Shown here one piece after another: positions 8,402 through 16,529 of a DNA stretch of 64,000 nucleotides (position 1 is the first letter of the stretch; the number at the start of each line of letters is the position of its first letter). The notes below the pieces were generated by a model. The model saw nothing but the letters and a program-made list of their open reading frames with translations. It was not told where the DNA came from and made no database searches. Position numbers and translations under genes: made by a program. The stretch is from Streptococcus timonensis (lineage in GTDB: Bacteria > Bacillota > Bacilli > Lactobacillales > Streptococcaceae): NCBI RefSeq assembly GCF_900095845.1, contig NZ_FMIX01000004.1:565501-629500 (forward strand), read 5' to 3'.

Positions 8402-9256
8402 ATGAATCTTAGTTTAGTCTCACCCTTTGTTTACCTTGCATCTGAAAAAATATCAGCTGAAAATTTATTTGAAGGATTTAATGTGGATTTACAATCTACG
8501 GTAGATCTGATTAAATCTCTATCTAGCTACAATCCAACAGTTTGGACTTATATGTCTAGTATTACTAAAAGCGTCATGCAGCCTCTTGGAGTTGCGATTT
8601 TATCAGTTGTTCTCATCTTAGAATTTTCGAAGATGGCAAAGAAAATTGCTAACTCAGGAGGAGCGATGACCTTTGAAGCATTAGCACCGATGTTGATTAG
8701 TTATATTATGGTCGCAGTTGTAATTACCAACACTACCGTGATTGTAGAAGCCATCATCGGGATTGCGAGTCACGCCATTGAGCAAGTGGCCTCGATTGTG
8801 GCTCACGGTGGGGCAAAGTATGATACCATCTCTGGATTAAAAGGGTCAGGATTTATTGGCCGGATGATTGTGGGCTTTTTCGCCCTCCTCATTTGGCTTG
8901 TTCGGATAGTAAGTGCTGCCATGGTTAATCTTTTGGTATCTATTCGATTTATTCAACTCTACCTTATGATTCCATTTGCCCCTCTTACGATTCCAACATT
9001 TTTAAGTGATGAATGGAAGTCTATTGGTATTGGCTATTTAAAAAATATTATGGTCTATGCGGTACAAGGGGTTCTTATTTTTCTGATTGTTTCTCTTGTT
9101 CCTTTGTTTGAATCTGCTGGGAAAATAGCTGTTTCAAATGGTGCAGGAGTCTTGCAATCACTTGCGATTATGTTTGGTAGTTTGGTACAAGCTATCTTAC
9201 TGATTATTGCCCTCGTTGGTTCTCAACGTACGGCTCGCTCAATCTTAGGTATGTAA
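8402..9256 (+). CDS. VirB6-like channel membrane protein
   Basis: The 284-residue protein has about six membrane helices (62-82, 105-130, 160-185, 200-222, 232-252, 260-280), typical of TrsL/VirB6-like components of Gram-positive type IV secretion. An ATG at 8397 gives only a two-codon frame (ATG ACA TGA) right after AGGAGGA. The true start is probably the ATG at 8402, 11 bases from the ribosome site. The mini-frame could tune translation. Confidence 0.85.
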   Translation: MNLSLVSPFVYLASEKISAENLFEGFNVDLQSTVDLIKSLSSYNPTVWTYMSSITKSVMQPLGVAILSVVLILEFSKMAKKIANSGGAMTFEALAPMLISYIMVAVVITNTTVIVEAIIGIASHAIEQVASIVAHGGAKYDTISGLKGSGFIGRMIVGFFALLIWLVRIVSAAMVNLLVSIRFIQLYLMIPFAPLTIPTFLSDEWKSIGIGYLKNIMVYAVQGVLIFLIVSLVPLFESAGKIAVSNGAGVLQSLAIMFGSLVQAILLIIALVGSQRTARSILGM

Positions 9257-9262
9257 TTAGAT

Positions 9263-9297
9263 AAAGGCTAGGAAGTAATTGCTTCTTAGCCTTTTTA
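9263..9297 (+). terminator. Hairpin with T-run inside the transfer operon
   Basis: AAAGGCTA-GAAG pairs with CTTC-TTAGCCTTT and TTTTT follows, between the VirB6-like and PrgI genes. Since the operon clearly continues, it probably acts as a partial terminator. Confidence 0.65.
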
Positions 9298-9309
9298 GAA
9301 AGGAAAGTC

Positions 9310-9672
9310 ATGAATACACGTGTCTTTAAAGACATCTCAAAATACCAACATAGGGCTTGGTTAGGTTTCACTACAAGGCAAATCATCTTTGTTTTACCAG
9401 CCTTTATTGTCACAATTATTGTTTTGGGCTTGAATCTCTTTTTCTGGCAATTTGGAGATTGGTTTGTTTACGGTTTTGTGTTTGCCTTTACCATCCCCCT
9501 CATGCTTTTTGGAGTCTATAAACCCAATGATTTATATTTTGAACATTATTTGAAATACCGTCTTCATTTTGAATTAACGGTTCCCCTACGCACAATTACA
9601 GGAAAGAAAGGACATGAACATGAAAAGAAAATCAAATACATTAAAGAAACAAAAAGCTTCAATGACTTATAA
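9310..9672 (+). CDS. prgI: PrgI family protein
   Basis: The 120-residue protein begins NTRVFKDISKYQ, passes two adjacent membrane segments (about 27-45 and 50-70) and ends in a basic tail. This is the PrgI layout seen immediately upstream of VirB4 in Gram-positive conjugation operons. It is thought to be a membrane platform component (VirB3-like). Its last 59 bases overlap the VirB4 gene. Confidence 0.88.
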   Translation: MNTRVFKDISKYQHRAWLGFTTRQIIFVLPAFIVTIIVLGLNLFFWQFGDWFVYGFVFAFTIPLMLFGVYKPNDLYFEHYLKYRLHFELTVPLRTITGKKGHEHEKKIKYIKETKSFNDL

Positions 9673-11977
9673 AAAGGAAGAAGTTAAAGGGAAAAAAGAG
9701 GAAGTGTTACCCTCTACGGCGAATACCATTTCCTATCAAGCCCTGTATCAAAATGGTCTGATGCAGGTAAAAGAAGATTATTTCTCACAAAGCTATTTAC
9801 TTGGTGATGTCAATTACCAGACCGTTGGTTTAGAAGACAAGGGGGCAATCATTGAGAAGTATTCTGATTTGATTAACTCCCTAGATGACCAAACCAACTT
9901 CCAATTGACTATCTTTAATAAAAGATTGAATTTAGAAAAATTCAGACAAAGTGTTTTGTATGAGGAAAAAGAAGATGGATATGATAGCTATCGTAAAGAA
10001 TTGAATCGGATGATGAATCAGAATTTAGACAGTGGTGAAAATAATTTTTCAGCTTTGAAACTGATTAGCTTTGGTAGAAAGGATGCTAATCCCAAACAAG
10101 CCTATCGTTCCTTGTCCCAAATTGGAGAATATTTCAAGAGTGGTTTCTCAGAAATTGATGCACGTTTTGAATCCTTGGCTGGTGAAGAACGTGTCAACTT
10201 GTTGGCGGATATGCTTAGAGGAGAACACCATCTTCCTTTTTCTTACCGTGATTTAACGAGATCGGGTCAGACAACTCGTCACTTCATAGCACCTAATCTC
10301 TTGGATTTTAAAAACAAGAATTACCTACAAATCAATGACCGCTTATTGCAGATTGTCTATGTGAGAGACTACGGCATGGAATTAGGGGATCAGTTTATTC
10401 GAGACCTCATGCAAGGAGATTTGGAATTGATTGTAAGCCTTCATGCTCAAAGTTCGACTAAGGCAGATGCTATGAAGAAACTACGAACAAAGAAGACCTT
10501 GATGGAATCTCAAAAGATTGGGGAACAACAAAAACTAGCTCGTACAGGTATCTATTTGGAAAAAGTAGGTCATGTATTAGAAAGCAATATCGATGAAGCT
10601 GAGGAACTCTTAAAAACCATGACCGAGACAGGAGATAAACTATTTCAAACGGTCTTCTTGATTGGTGTTTTTGGTCAGGATGAAGAAGAACTCAAACAAG
10701 CCCTAGACACGATTCAACAAGTGGCCGGCTCAAATGACCTAATGATTGATAAACTTCCATATATGCAAGAAGCAGCTTTTAATAGTTTGCTGCCATTTGG
10801 TTGTGATTTTTTAGAGGGAGTATCACGGAGTTTATTAACATCTAATGTAGCAGTGAACTCACCTTGGACTTCAGTAGATTTACAAGATCGTAGTGGGAAA
10901 TATTATGGTATCAATCAAATCTCAAGCAATATTATTACCATTGATCGTAGCCTATTAAATACACCGTCTGGTTTGATTTTAGGGACATCTGGAGCTGGAA
11001 AAGGGATGGCAACCAAGCATGAAATTATCACGACCAAAATCAAGGAATCTGGTGAAAATACAGAAATTATCATTGTGGATCCAGAAGCGGAGTACAGTGT
11101 CATTGGACGGGCTTTTGGTGGAGAAATGATTGATATTGCGCCCGATTCTCAAACTTATCTCAATGTCCTTGACTTGTCTGAGGAAAATATGGATGAGGAT
11201 CCTGTAAAGGTAAAATCAGAATTTCTTTTATCCTTTATCGGTAAGTTATTGGATAGAAAAATGGATGGGAGAGAAAAATCGATTATCGACCGAGTTACCA
11301 GACTCACCTATCAGTCATTTAAAGAGCCTTCTTTGGAAGAATGGGTCTTTGTCTTGAGCCAACAACCAGAAGAAGAAGCGCAGAATCTGGCACTTGATAT
11401 GGAACTGTATGTCGAAGGTTCTCTTGATATTTTTTCTCATAAGACCAATATTCAGACAGGATCTAACTTCTTAATCTATAACGTTAAAAAGTTAGGAGAT
11501 GAGCTGAAACAAATCGCTCTTATGGTAGTGTTTGATCAGATATGGAATCGTGTTGTTCGGAACCAAAAATTAGGGAAGAAGACCTGGATTTATTTTGATG
11601 AAATGCAGCTTCTCTTATTAGATAAATATGCCAGTGATTTCTTCTTTAAATTGTGGAGTCGTGTCAGAAAATATGGAGCCAGTCCGACTGGGATAACCCA
11701 AAATGTCGAAACCTTATTGTTAGATCCAAATGGTAGACGGATTATTGCAAATAGTGAATTTATGATTCTCCTCAAGCAAGCAAAAAATGACCGAGAAGAA
11801 TTGGTTCAACTCTTAGGATTGTCAAAAGAACTTGAAAAATACCTAGTCAATCCAGAAAAAGGTGCAGGACTGATAAAAGCTGGTTCCGTTGTAGTTCCCT
11901 TTAAAAATAAGATTCCTAAAGGTACTCAATTGTTTGATATCATGAGTACAGATCCTGATAAAATGGCTTCTAATTAA
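9614..11977 (+). CDS. VirB4-like conjugation ATPase
   Basis: The 787-residue protein belongs to the VirB4/TraE ATPases. Walker A GTSGAGKG lies near residue 457; IIIVDPEAEYSVIGRAFGGE follows. The Walker B region WIYFDEMQLLL is near 655, and a late GASPTGITQNVETLL motif is near 692. These proteins power assembly of the secretion channel. The gene overlaps prgI and ends 11 bases before the hydrolase gene. The start has an alternative ATG three codons later. Confidence 0.95.
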   Translation: MNMKRKSNTLKKQKASMTYKKEEVKGKKEEVLPSTANTISYQALYQNGLMQVKEDYFSQSYLLGDVNYQTVGLEDKGAIIEKYSDLINSLDDQTNFQLTIFNKRLNLEKFRQSVLYEEKEDGYDSYRKELNRMMNQNLDSGENNFSALKLISFGRKDANPKQAYRSLSQIGEYFKSGFSEIDARFESLAGEERVNLLADMLRGEHHLPFSYRDLTRSGQTTRHFIAPNLLDFKNKNYLQINDRLLQIVYVRDYGMELGDQFIRDLMQGDLELIVSLHAQSSTKADAMKKLRTKKTLMESQKIGEQQKLARTGIYLEKVGHVLESNIDEAEELLKTMTETGDKLFQTVFLIGVFGQDEEELKQALDTIQQVAGSNDLMIDKLPYMQEAAFNSLLPFGCDFLEGVSRSLLTSNVAVNSPWTSVDLQDRSGKYYGINQISSNIITIDRSLLNTPSGLILGTSGAGKGMATKHEIITTKIKESGENTEIIIVDPEAEYSVIGRAFGGEMIDIAPDSQTYLNVLDLSEENMDEDPVKVKSEFLLSFIGKLLDRKMDGREKSIIDRVTRLTYQSFKEPSLEEWVFVLSQQPEEEAQNLALDMELYVEGSLDIFSHKTNIQTGSNFLIYNVKKLGDELKQIALMVVFDQIWNRVVRNQKLGKKTWIYFDEMQLLLLDKYASDFFFKLWSRVRKYGASPTGITQNVETLLLDPNGRRIIANSEFMILLKQAKNDREELVQLLGLSKELEKYLVNPEKGAGLIKAGSVVVPFKNKIPKGTQLFDIMSTDPDKMASN

Positions 11978-11988
11978 GGGGAAGGTAA

Positions 11989-14802
11989 ATGAAGGATAAA
12001 AGAGAAATCATACGTGCCCGAAAGGCATTTAGAAGAAGTCTAAAAGATGAGAAGAAATTCTTGAAAAAAGGAAAGAAGGAGGTGAAGAAACAGAAAAAAG
12101 ATTCCGCTGTACTGGATGAAAAAAGATGGAAAAAAGAGATAAAGGAAAAGTTAGAGGAGATGAGAGAAGCTTCAAAGGCTAGAGTAAAACAAGCAAATGA
12201 AGACTACAATCATATTCTTCAAAATAGTCCTCCATCTCTTTTAAATCGCAAAGAACTAAGAGACAGACGATTGCCTCATGCTAGGAAACGATTGAAAATA
12301 GCCAAGAAGCAATTTAAGGAAGCCAAGGTAGAAGCAAAAGAAGAAAGAAAAGAGAGTCGTAAAGAAAGAAAAACCAATCAAAAATTTTTCTACGGTCAGG
12401 AATCGAAACATAAATCTAATTTTTTCTTTCAAGGGAAGAGTTTAGAAGAATTAAAAGCTAAGAAAGAAGTCAAGGCCGCAAAAGAGAATCTAAAATCTAC
12501 TAAACAAGCCTATAAGTCCAAAAAAGTCAGTAGGAAAGCCAAAACTTTTCTTTATGTCCTTGGACGTGAAGGTGGAGAGTTAGCTTCAGATAATGAAGAT
12601 TTAGAAGGCTATCGCACACTTCAAGAGACAATTAGAAAAGGAAAACGCTACAGTCGCCTTTCTTATAACCTTGGAAAAGCTAGTGTCAAAACAGGACAAG
12701 CAACAGGTCGTTTTACCAAGAAAAGACTGACCAACACAAAAGAGCGATACCATCATTTTAAGGATGGAAAAGGATGGAAACTATCGAAAGATAACCCAAG
12801 TTCCCTTAAAAATCGGTTTCGAAAATTAAAGAAACAAAGTCTTACGAGTGTCCGAAATATCTATCAAAAACTAAAAGCAGCCTTTTCCTTCTTTACATTT
12901 ACGGCTGGAAATCCTGCAACATGGATAGTTGGAGGATTAGTCTTTCTTCTCTTACTTATGATGAGCTTCTTTTTAGGATTTTCATCTGCTAGTTTGATTC
13001 AACAAGATGAATTTGAATTAACAAAAGCTTATACCCACCTAACTTGGGAAGACGCAGAACATACTCGTACAAATGACAAAGGAATTACCTATTACACAAA
13101 AGTTGATGATGTGATGGGGTATATGAACTTTAAATTCCATGACTATGAGTTACACAAACCAGTTCACTTATTTAGTTCAGAAACTTACAAGGATTATCTA
13201 TCTACTTTGTGGCATGATTTAAACGATGGGGAAGATTTGAAATCCATGCAAGACCTCTATGAAACTCCTAAGTATAAACTATCGAAAGACGATCAAGAGG
13301 AAATGAAGGAACTAAAAGAAGAAGGTATCTATGCTTCCATGCAGGAATTGGACAATCCATTTGAAGGGAAAAGTAACGAAGATAGTTTGACCATGACTTA
13401 TCGTTACGGATATTATGATCTAGACGGAAAACCTACCCTTCAGGAGTACATTCTACTAGAAGCAAAGGCTCACCAAACAATTGTCGCACCAATGGATGGA
13501 GTTGTATCTCTAGATGGAGACAATGTTATTCTCACTAACGGAAAAGGAGAGAATGAGAGTCGATTGACCTTGTATTCTATTCATAATGGCCGTGCGATTG
13601 AGGGAACAAGAGTCCTAACAGGTGATATTATTGGTGAAACACCAGACGATACAGGTTTGAAAGTTTCCTATCAAAAGTATAAGAACAAGAAAGAAAAATT
13701 GGTGTATGTCAATCCGCAATTTTATTTTCCAAAAGTCATTCAACTTCAGACCACTATCTTACCAGCCATTGGTCAGTTTGGTGGGGATGAGTTTGAACGA
13801 GCAAAACATATTTATGAGTTTTTGAAATCTCAAGGGGCAAGTCCCCAAGCCATTGCGGCTATTTTAGGAAATTGGTCGGTAGAGTCTTCTATCAATCCTA
13901 AACGAGCTGAGGGAGATTATTTATCTCCTCCAGTTGGCGCTACCGATTCCTCATGGGATAATGAAACCTGGTTAGCGATAGGAGGACCAGCCATTTATAG
14001 TGGTGCTTATCCTAATATTCTTCATAGAGGTTTAGGTTTAGGGCAATGGACGGATACTGCAGATGGTTCAACACGTCATACAGCTTTATTGAATTATGCA
14101 CATAGCAAAAATAAGAAGTGGTATGATTTAGACCTCCAACTTGATTTTATGCTTCATGGGGATAGTCCTTACTATCAAAGTTGGTTAAAGGATTTCTTTA
14201 AAAATACGGGCAGTGCAGCCAATCTCGCCCAACTCTTCCTTACCTATTGGGAGGGAAATTCTGGTGACAAACTACTGGAAAGACAAACCAGAGCAACGGA
14301 ATGGTATTACCAAATTGAAAAAGGTTTTAGCCAAACAAATGGAGGTCAGGCAAAAAGTGACCCGCAATCCCTTGAAGGTGTTCGTGGAGACTTGTATGAT
14401 CATTCTGTTCCTGGTGGTGGAGATGGTATGGCTTATGCTTATGGACAATGTACATGGGGTGTTGCGGCTCGTATGAACCAGTTAGGCTTAAAATTAAAAG
14501 GTAGAAATGGAGAAAAGATTTCAATCATTAATACCATGGGAAATGGTCAGGACTGGGTTGCGACAGCTTCAAGTCTTGGTGGGGAAACTGGCTCTACACC
14601 AAGAGCAGGTGCCATTGTTTCTTTTGTGGGAGGTACACATGGCACACCAGCCATCTACGGTCATGTGGCTTTTGTAGAGAAAGTGTATGATGATGGTTCT
14701 TTCCTAGTTTCTGAAACAAACTATGGTGGCAATCCTAACTATACCTTTAGAAAAATCTCTCAAGCAGATAGTGACATCAGTTTTGCTTATACGGTGAAAT
14801 AA
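11989..14802 (+). CDS. VirB1-like peptidoglycan hydrolase (lysozyme plus CHAP)
   Basis: The 937-residue protein has a very basic, coiled-coil-rich cytoplasmic part (1-300) and one membrane segment (about 312-332). An extracytoplasmic region includes a degenerate peptidase M23-like stretch (HQTIVAPMDGVVSLDG, about 503). A phage-tail lysozyme-like domain follows (ILGNWSVESSINP, about 625-637), and a C-terminal CHAP domain has Cys near 820 (YAYGQCTWG) and His near 891 (GHVAFVE). It opens the cell wall for the conjugation channel. The long Lys-rich N-terminus is usual for this ICE family. Confidence 0.92.
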   Translation: MKDKREIIRARKAFRRSLKDEKKFLKKGKKEVKKQKKDSAVLDEKRWKKEIKEKLEEMREASKARVKQANEDYNHILQNSPPSLLNRKELRDRRLPHARKRLKIAKKQFKEAKVEAKEERKESRKERKTNQKFFYGQESKHKSNFFFQGKSLEELKAKKEVKAAKENLKSTKQAYKSKKVSRKAKTFLYVLGREGGELASDNEDLEGYRTLQETIRKGKRYSRLSYNLGKASVKTGQATGRFTKKRLTNTKERYHHFKDGKGWKLSKDNPSSLKNRFRKLKKQSLTSVRNIYQKLKAAFSFFTFTAGNPATWIVGGLVFLLLLMMSFFLGFSSASLIQQDEFELTKAYTHLTWEDAEHTRTNDKGITYYTKVDDVMGYMNFKFHDYELHKPVHLFSSETYKDYLSTLWHDLNDGEDLKSMQDLYETPKYKLSKDDQEEMKELKEEGIYASMQELDNPFEGKSNEDSLTMTYRYGYYDLDGKPTLQEYILLEAKAHQTIVAPMDGVVSLDGDNVILTNGKGENESRLTLYSIHNGRAIEGTRVLTGDIIGETPDDTGLKVSYQKYKNKKEKLVYVNPQFYFPKVIQLQTTILPAIGQFGGDEFERAKHIYEFLKSQGASPQAIAAILGNWSVESSINPKRAEGDYLSPPVGATDSSWDNETWLAIGGPAIYSGAYPNILHRGLGLGQWTDTADGSTRHTALLNYAHSKNKKWYDLDLQLDFMLHGDSPYYQSWLKDFFKNTGSAANLAQLFLTYWEGNSGDKLLERQTRATEWYYQIEKGFSQTNGGQAKSDPQSLEGVRGDLYDHSVPGGGDGMAYAYGQCTWGVAARMNQLGLKLKGRNGEKISIINTMGNGQDWVATASSLGGETGSTPRAGAIVSFVGGTHGTPAIYGHVAFVEKVYDDGSFLVSETNYGGNPNYTFRKISQADSDISFAYTVK

Positions 14803-14845
14803 AAGAATCATGTCATCAGTTTAGGTGACATGATTCTTATTTTTT
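14803..14845. terminator. Bidirectional terminator between convergent genes
   Basis: AAGAATCATGTCA (14803-14815) pairs perfectly with its complement (14826-14838). T-rich sequence follows on the plus strand and the arm is A-rich on the other, fitting the convergent hydrolase and GNAT genes. Confidence 0.85.
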
Positions 14846-15445
14846 ATAGAGTGACATATTTAACGCCATAGGCTGATAACTTACTTGATGATCGTCTTTA
14901 ATCAATTGACTGTAAGTAACAAATCCGAACTGTTCATAAAATTGAATGACTTTAGGATGATTGATACTATCTAAAAATACCATCTGAGTTCCTACAATTG
15001 CTCGAAATTCTTCAATTTTTTGAATTACAATTTCAAATAACTCTTGTCCTGATAGTTTATTTAGCTTTGTGTTTTTGCCGAATTGACCGATAAGTAACAC
15101 AGGGAGATAATCAATATTTTTGGGACTTTTCCCTTTTAGGACGAGTTTCTTTTTTAAGGATTCCTCTAAATCAGAAATATCAACAACTTTGAGAGATAAA
15201 CTAAAGAATCCTATGATGTTATTTGTTTCAGTTTCTTCAACGATAAAATTACGAGAACGATGTTGTTTTTCAAAATTGGGAGCTTTATCAGATAGATAAG
15301 TCAACATCTCTTCATTATCTTTGAAATTAACATTTTCTAAAATGATAGTTTTAAATAGCTCCTGAACTTGTTTCTCAGTTTTATCAGGAGCCAGCACTTG
15401 AATATTTTCAAGATATTGCTTAAGTGGTGTTACTTGAATTGTCAT
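14837..15445 (-). CDS. GNAT-fold acetyltransferase, probable type II toxin
   Basis: The 202-residue protein contains a GNAT core: IVEETETNNIIGFFSLSLKVVDI, then the acetyl-CoA loop GQFGKNTKLNKLSGQELF near residue 128, then VFLDSINHPKVIQFYEQFGF. This pattern is shared with GNAT toxins that acetylate aminoacyl-tRNA (AtaT/TacT type). The gene follows a 54-residue antitoxin-like gene by one base and is oriented against the transfer operon, so it probably serves ICE maintenance. A metabolic acetyltransferase remains possible. Confidence 0.8.
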   Translation of the reverse strand: MTIQVTPLKQYLENIQVLAPDKTEKQVQELFKTIILENVNFKDNEEMLTYLSDKAPNFEKQHRSRNFIVEETETNNIIGFFSLSLKVVDISDLEESLKKKLVLKGKSPKNIDYLPVLLIGQFGKNTKLNKLSGQELFEIVIQKIEEFRAIVGTQMVFLDSINHPKVIQFYEQFGFVTYSQLIKDDHQVSYQPMALNMSLYKK

Positions 15446-15446
15446 C

Positions 15447-15611
15447 TTACAGATACTTTAAAATGAGTTTATTTTTCGTTGGAGCGGTAGCGTCTTGTGA
15501 TTCAATAGATTTCAAGACTGCTTGTAGCTTTTTAGATGGTTCATGATTAAGAATTTTTAGAGCATCTTCGTTTGTTAGTTTTATATCACGTGTTAAACTG
15601 ATTGTAGCCAT
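15447..15611 (-). CDS. Small antitoxin-like protein paired with the GNAT toxin (54 aa)
   Basis: The minus-strand frame starts with ATG 10 bases after AGGAGG and encodes 54 residues. The N-terminus (MATISLTRDIKLTNEDALKI) resembles the beta-strand plus helix start of ribbon-helix-helix or AbrB-like antitoxins. A short basic tail (KNKLILKYL) follows. Its stop codon is one base from the GNAT start (TAAGATG). Size, order and spacing support a toxin-antitoxin operon; the DNA-binding fold is inferred. Confidence 0.72.
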   Translation of the reverse strand: MATISLTRDIKLTNEDALKILNHEPSKKLQAVLKSIESQDATAPTKNKLILKYL

Positions 15612-15787
15612 TTGTTCTACCTCCTGTTTCTACTTAAATTCATTATAGCTTATTTTGAACAAAAGTTCAATCTAAAGATAGTGTATGTTTTCTATAGTGT
15701 ATAAATCCAAAATAAGTTTTTCTCTTGCGTTTGTAGCTCATATTCGTTAGAATAATGGTGTAGATGAGTGGTCGGCTCATGGTCAAT

Positions 15788-15895
15788 CTGATAGTAATCT
15801 TGGACATAAGGGCCAAGCGGTGGCGGACACCAGAACAAAATCCGATAGCAATCTTGGACGTAAGGGCCAAGCGGTGGCAGACACCAGAATAAACC
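15788..15895. repeat. Two tandem copies of a 54-bp repeat
   Basis: Copies at 15788-15841 and 15842-15895 share the block TAAGGGCCAAGCGGTGGC and differ at only a few positions. Open frames through it on both strands simply translate the repeat. It lies upstream of the Ca-binding-repeat protein. It may be a VNTR, a protein-binding array or an origin-type iteron pair; nothing decides between them. Confidence 0.8.
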
Positions 15896-15909
15896 GACTG
15901 ACTAGGTGG

Positions 15910-15936
15910 CTTACAGGTTCTGTAAGTCATCTTTTT
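15910..15936 (+). terminator. Hairpin with short T-run
   Basis: CTTACAG (15910-15916) pairs perfectly with CTGTAAG (15920-15926) over a 3-base loop. CATCTTTTT follows. It could end a transcript crossing the tandem repeat. Confidence 0.5.
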
Positions 15937-16071
15937 ACTTTGATAATAATGTTTTATCATTTTAAGGAGAACGCAGTTTTGGCTCGTTCTCTTTTTTGTT
16001 GTGATACTTCTTTCAAGGAATATTTGGTAGGATTGGAGTGAAAAAAGATTAACTAGGAAAGAAGGAAGTAT

Positions 16072-16482
16072 ATGGAAGCCATTTATCAACGTGATTCGGA
16101 TCAAGATGGATTAACTGATGCTCAAGAATTGGCGCTAGGAACCAATCCTCTTAGCGCAGATTCTGATGGTGATGGACGTTCAGATTTAGTGGAAGTAGAA
16201 GAAGGAACCAATCCCTTAGAAAAAGATTTACAAGACATAGGCCAAACAAGTCTAACTGAACCATCTTCAGTATTTATGGAAATGAAACAAAAGATTTCAG
16301 ATATGATGGAGAGTCACTACAAGGAATTTATACAGGCTCTGATTAGTATTGAAACAGGGATTGAAAACCAACAAGACCTAGAAGACTTATATACTTACTA
16401 CATGAGAACAGATGCCGTTTCTCTTTTGTCTAGTGATTTAGAAACCAGTCCTCAAGAGGTTGAAATGGAGATAGAGTTGTAG
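16072..16482 (+). CDS. Thrombospondin type 3-like calcium-binding repeat protein
   Basis: The 136-residue protein begins with two acidic DxDxDG-type repeats (DSDQDGLTDAQE, about 7-18; DSDGDGRSDLVE, about 29-40), each followed by a GTNPL turn, as in thrombospondin type 3 calcium-binding repeats. The rest is helical and acidic. There is no signal peptide, so it is probably cytoplasmic. It precedes the giant methylase-helicase gene, separated by a terminator-like hairpin. Role unknown. Confidence 0.75.
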   Translation: MEAIYQRDSDQDGLTDAQELALGTNPLSADSDGDGRSDLVEVEEGTNPLEKDLQDIGQTSLTEPSSVFMEMKQKISDMMESHYKEFIQALISIETGIENQQDLEDLYTYYMRTDAVSLLSSDLETSPQEVEMEIEL

Positions 16483-16508
16483 GGGAATCATGTGATTCTC
16501 CTATTTTC
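16481..16508 (+). terminator. Hairpin terminator after the calcium-repeat gene
   Basis: AGGGGAATCA pairs with TGATTCTCCT (one wobble) over a 2-base loop, then ATTTT. Confidence 0.6.
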
Positions 16509-16529
16509 GTATAGATGAAAGGAGCGAGT

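Noticed and set aside
15788..15895. CRISPR array
   Set aside because: Only two head-to-tail copies with no spacers between them.
15667..16104. Open frames on both strands across the 54-bp repeat
   Set aside because: They translate the repeat itself, lack ribosome sites and have no protein-like composition.
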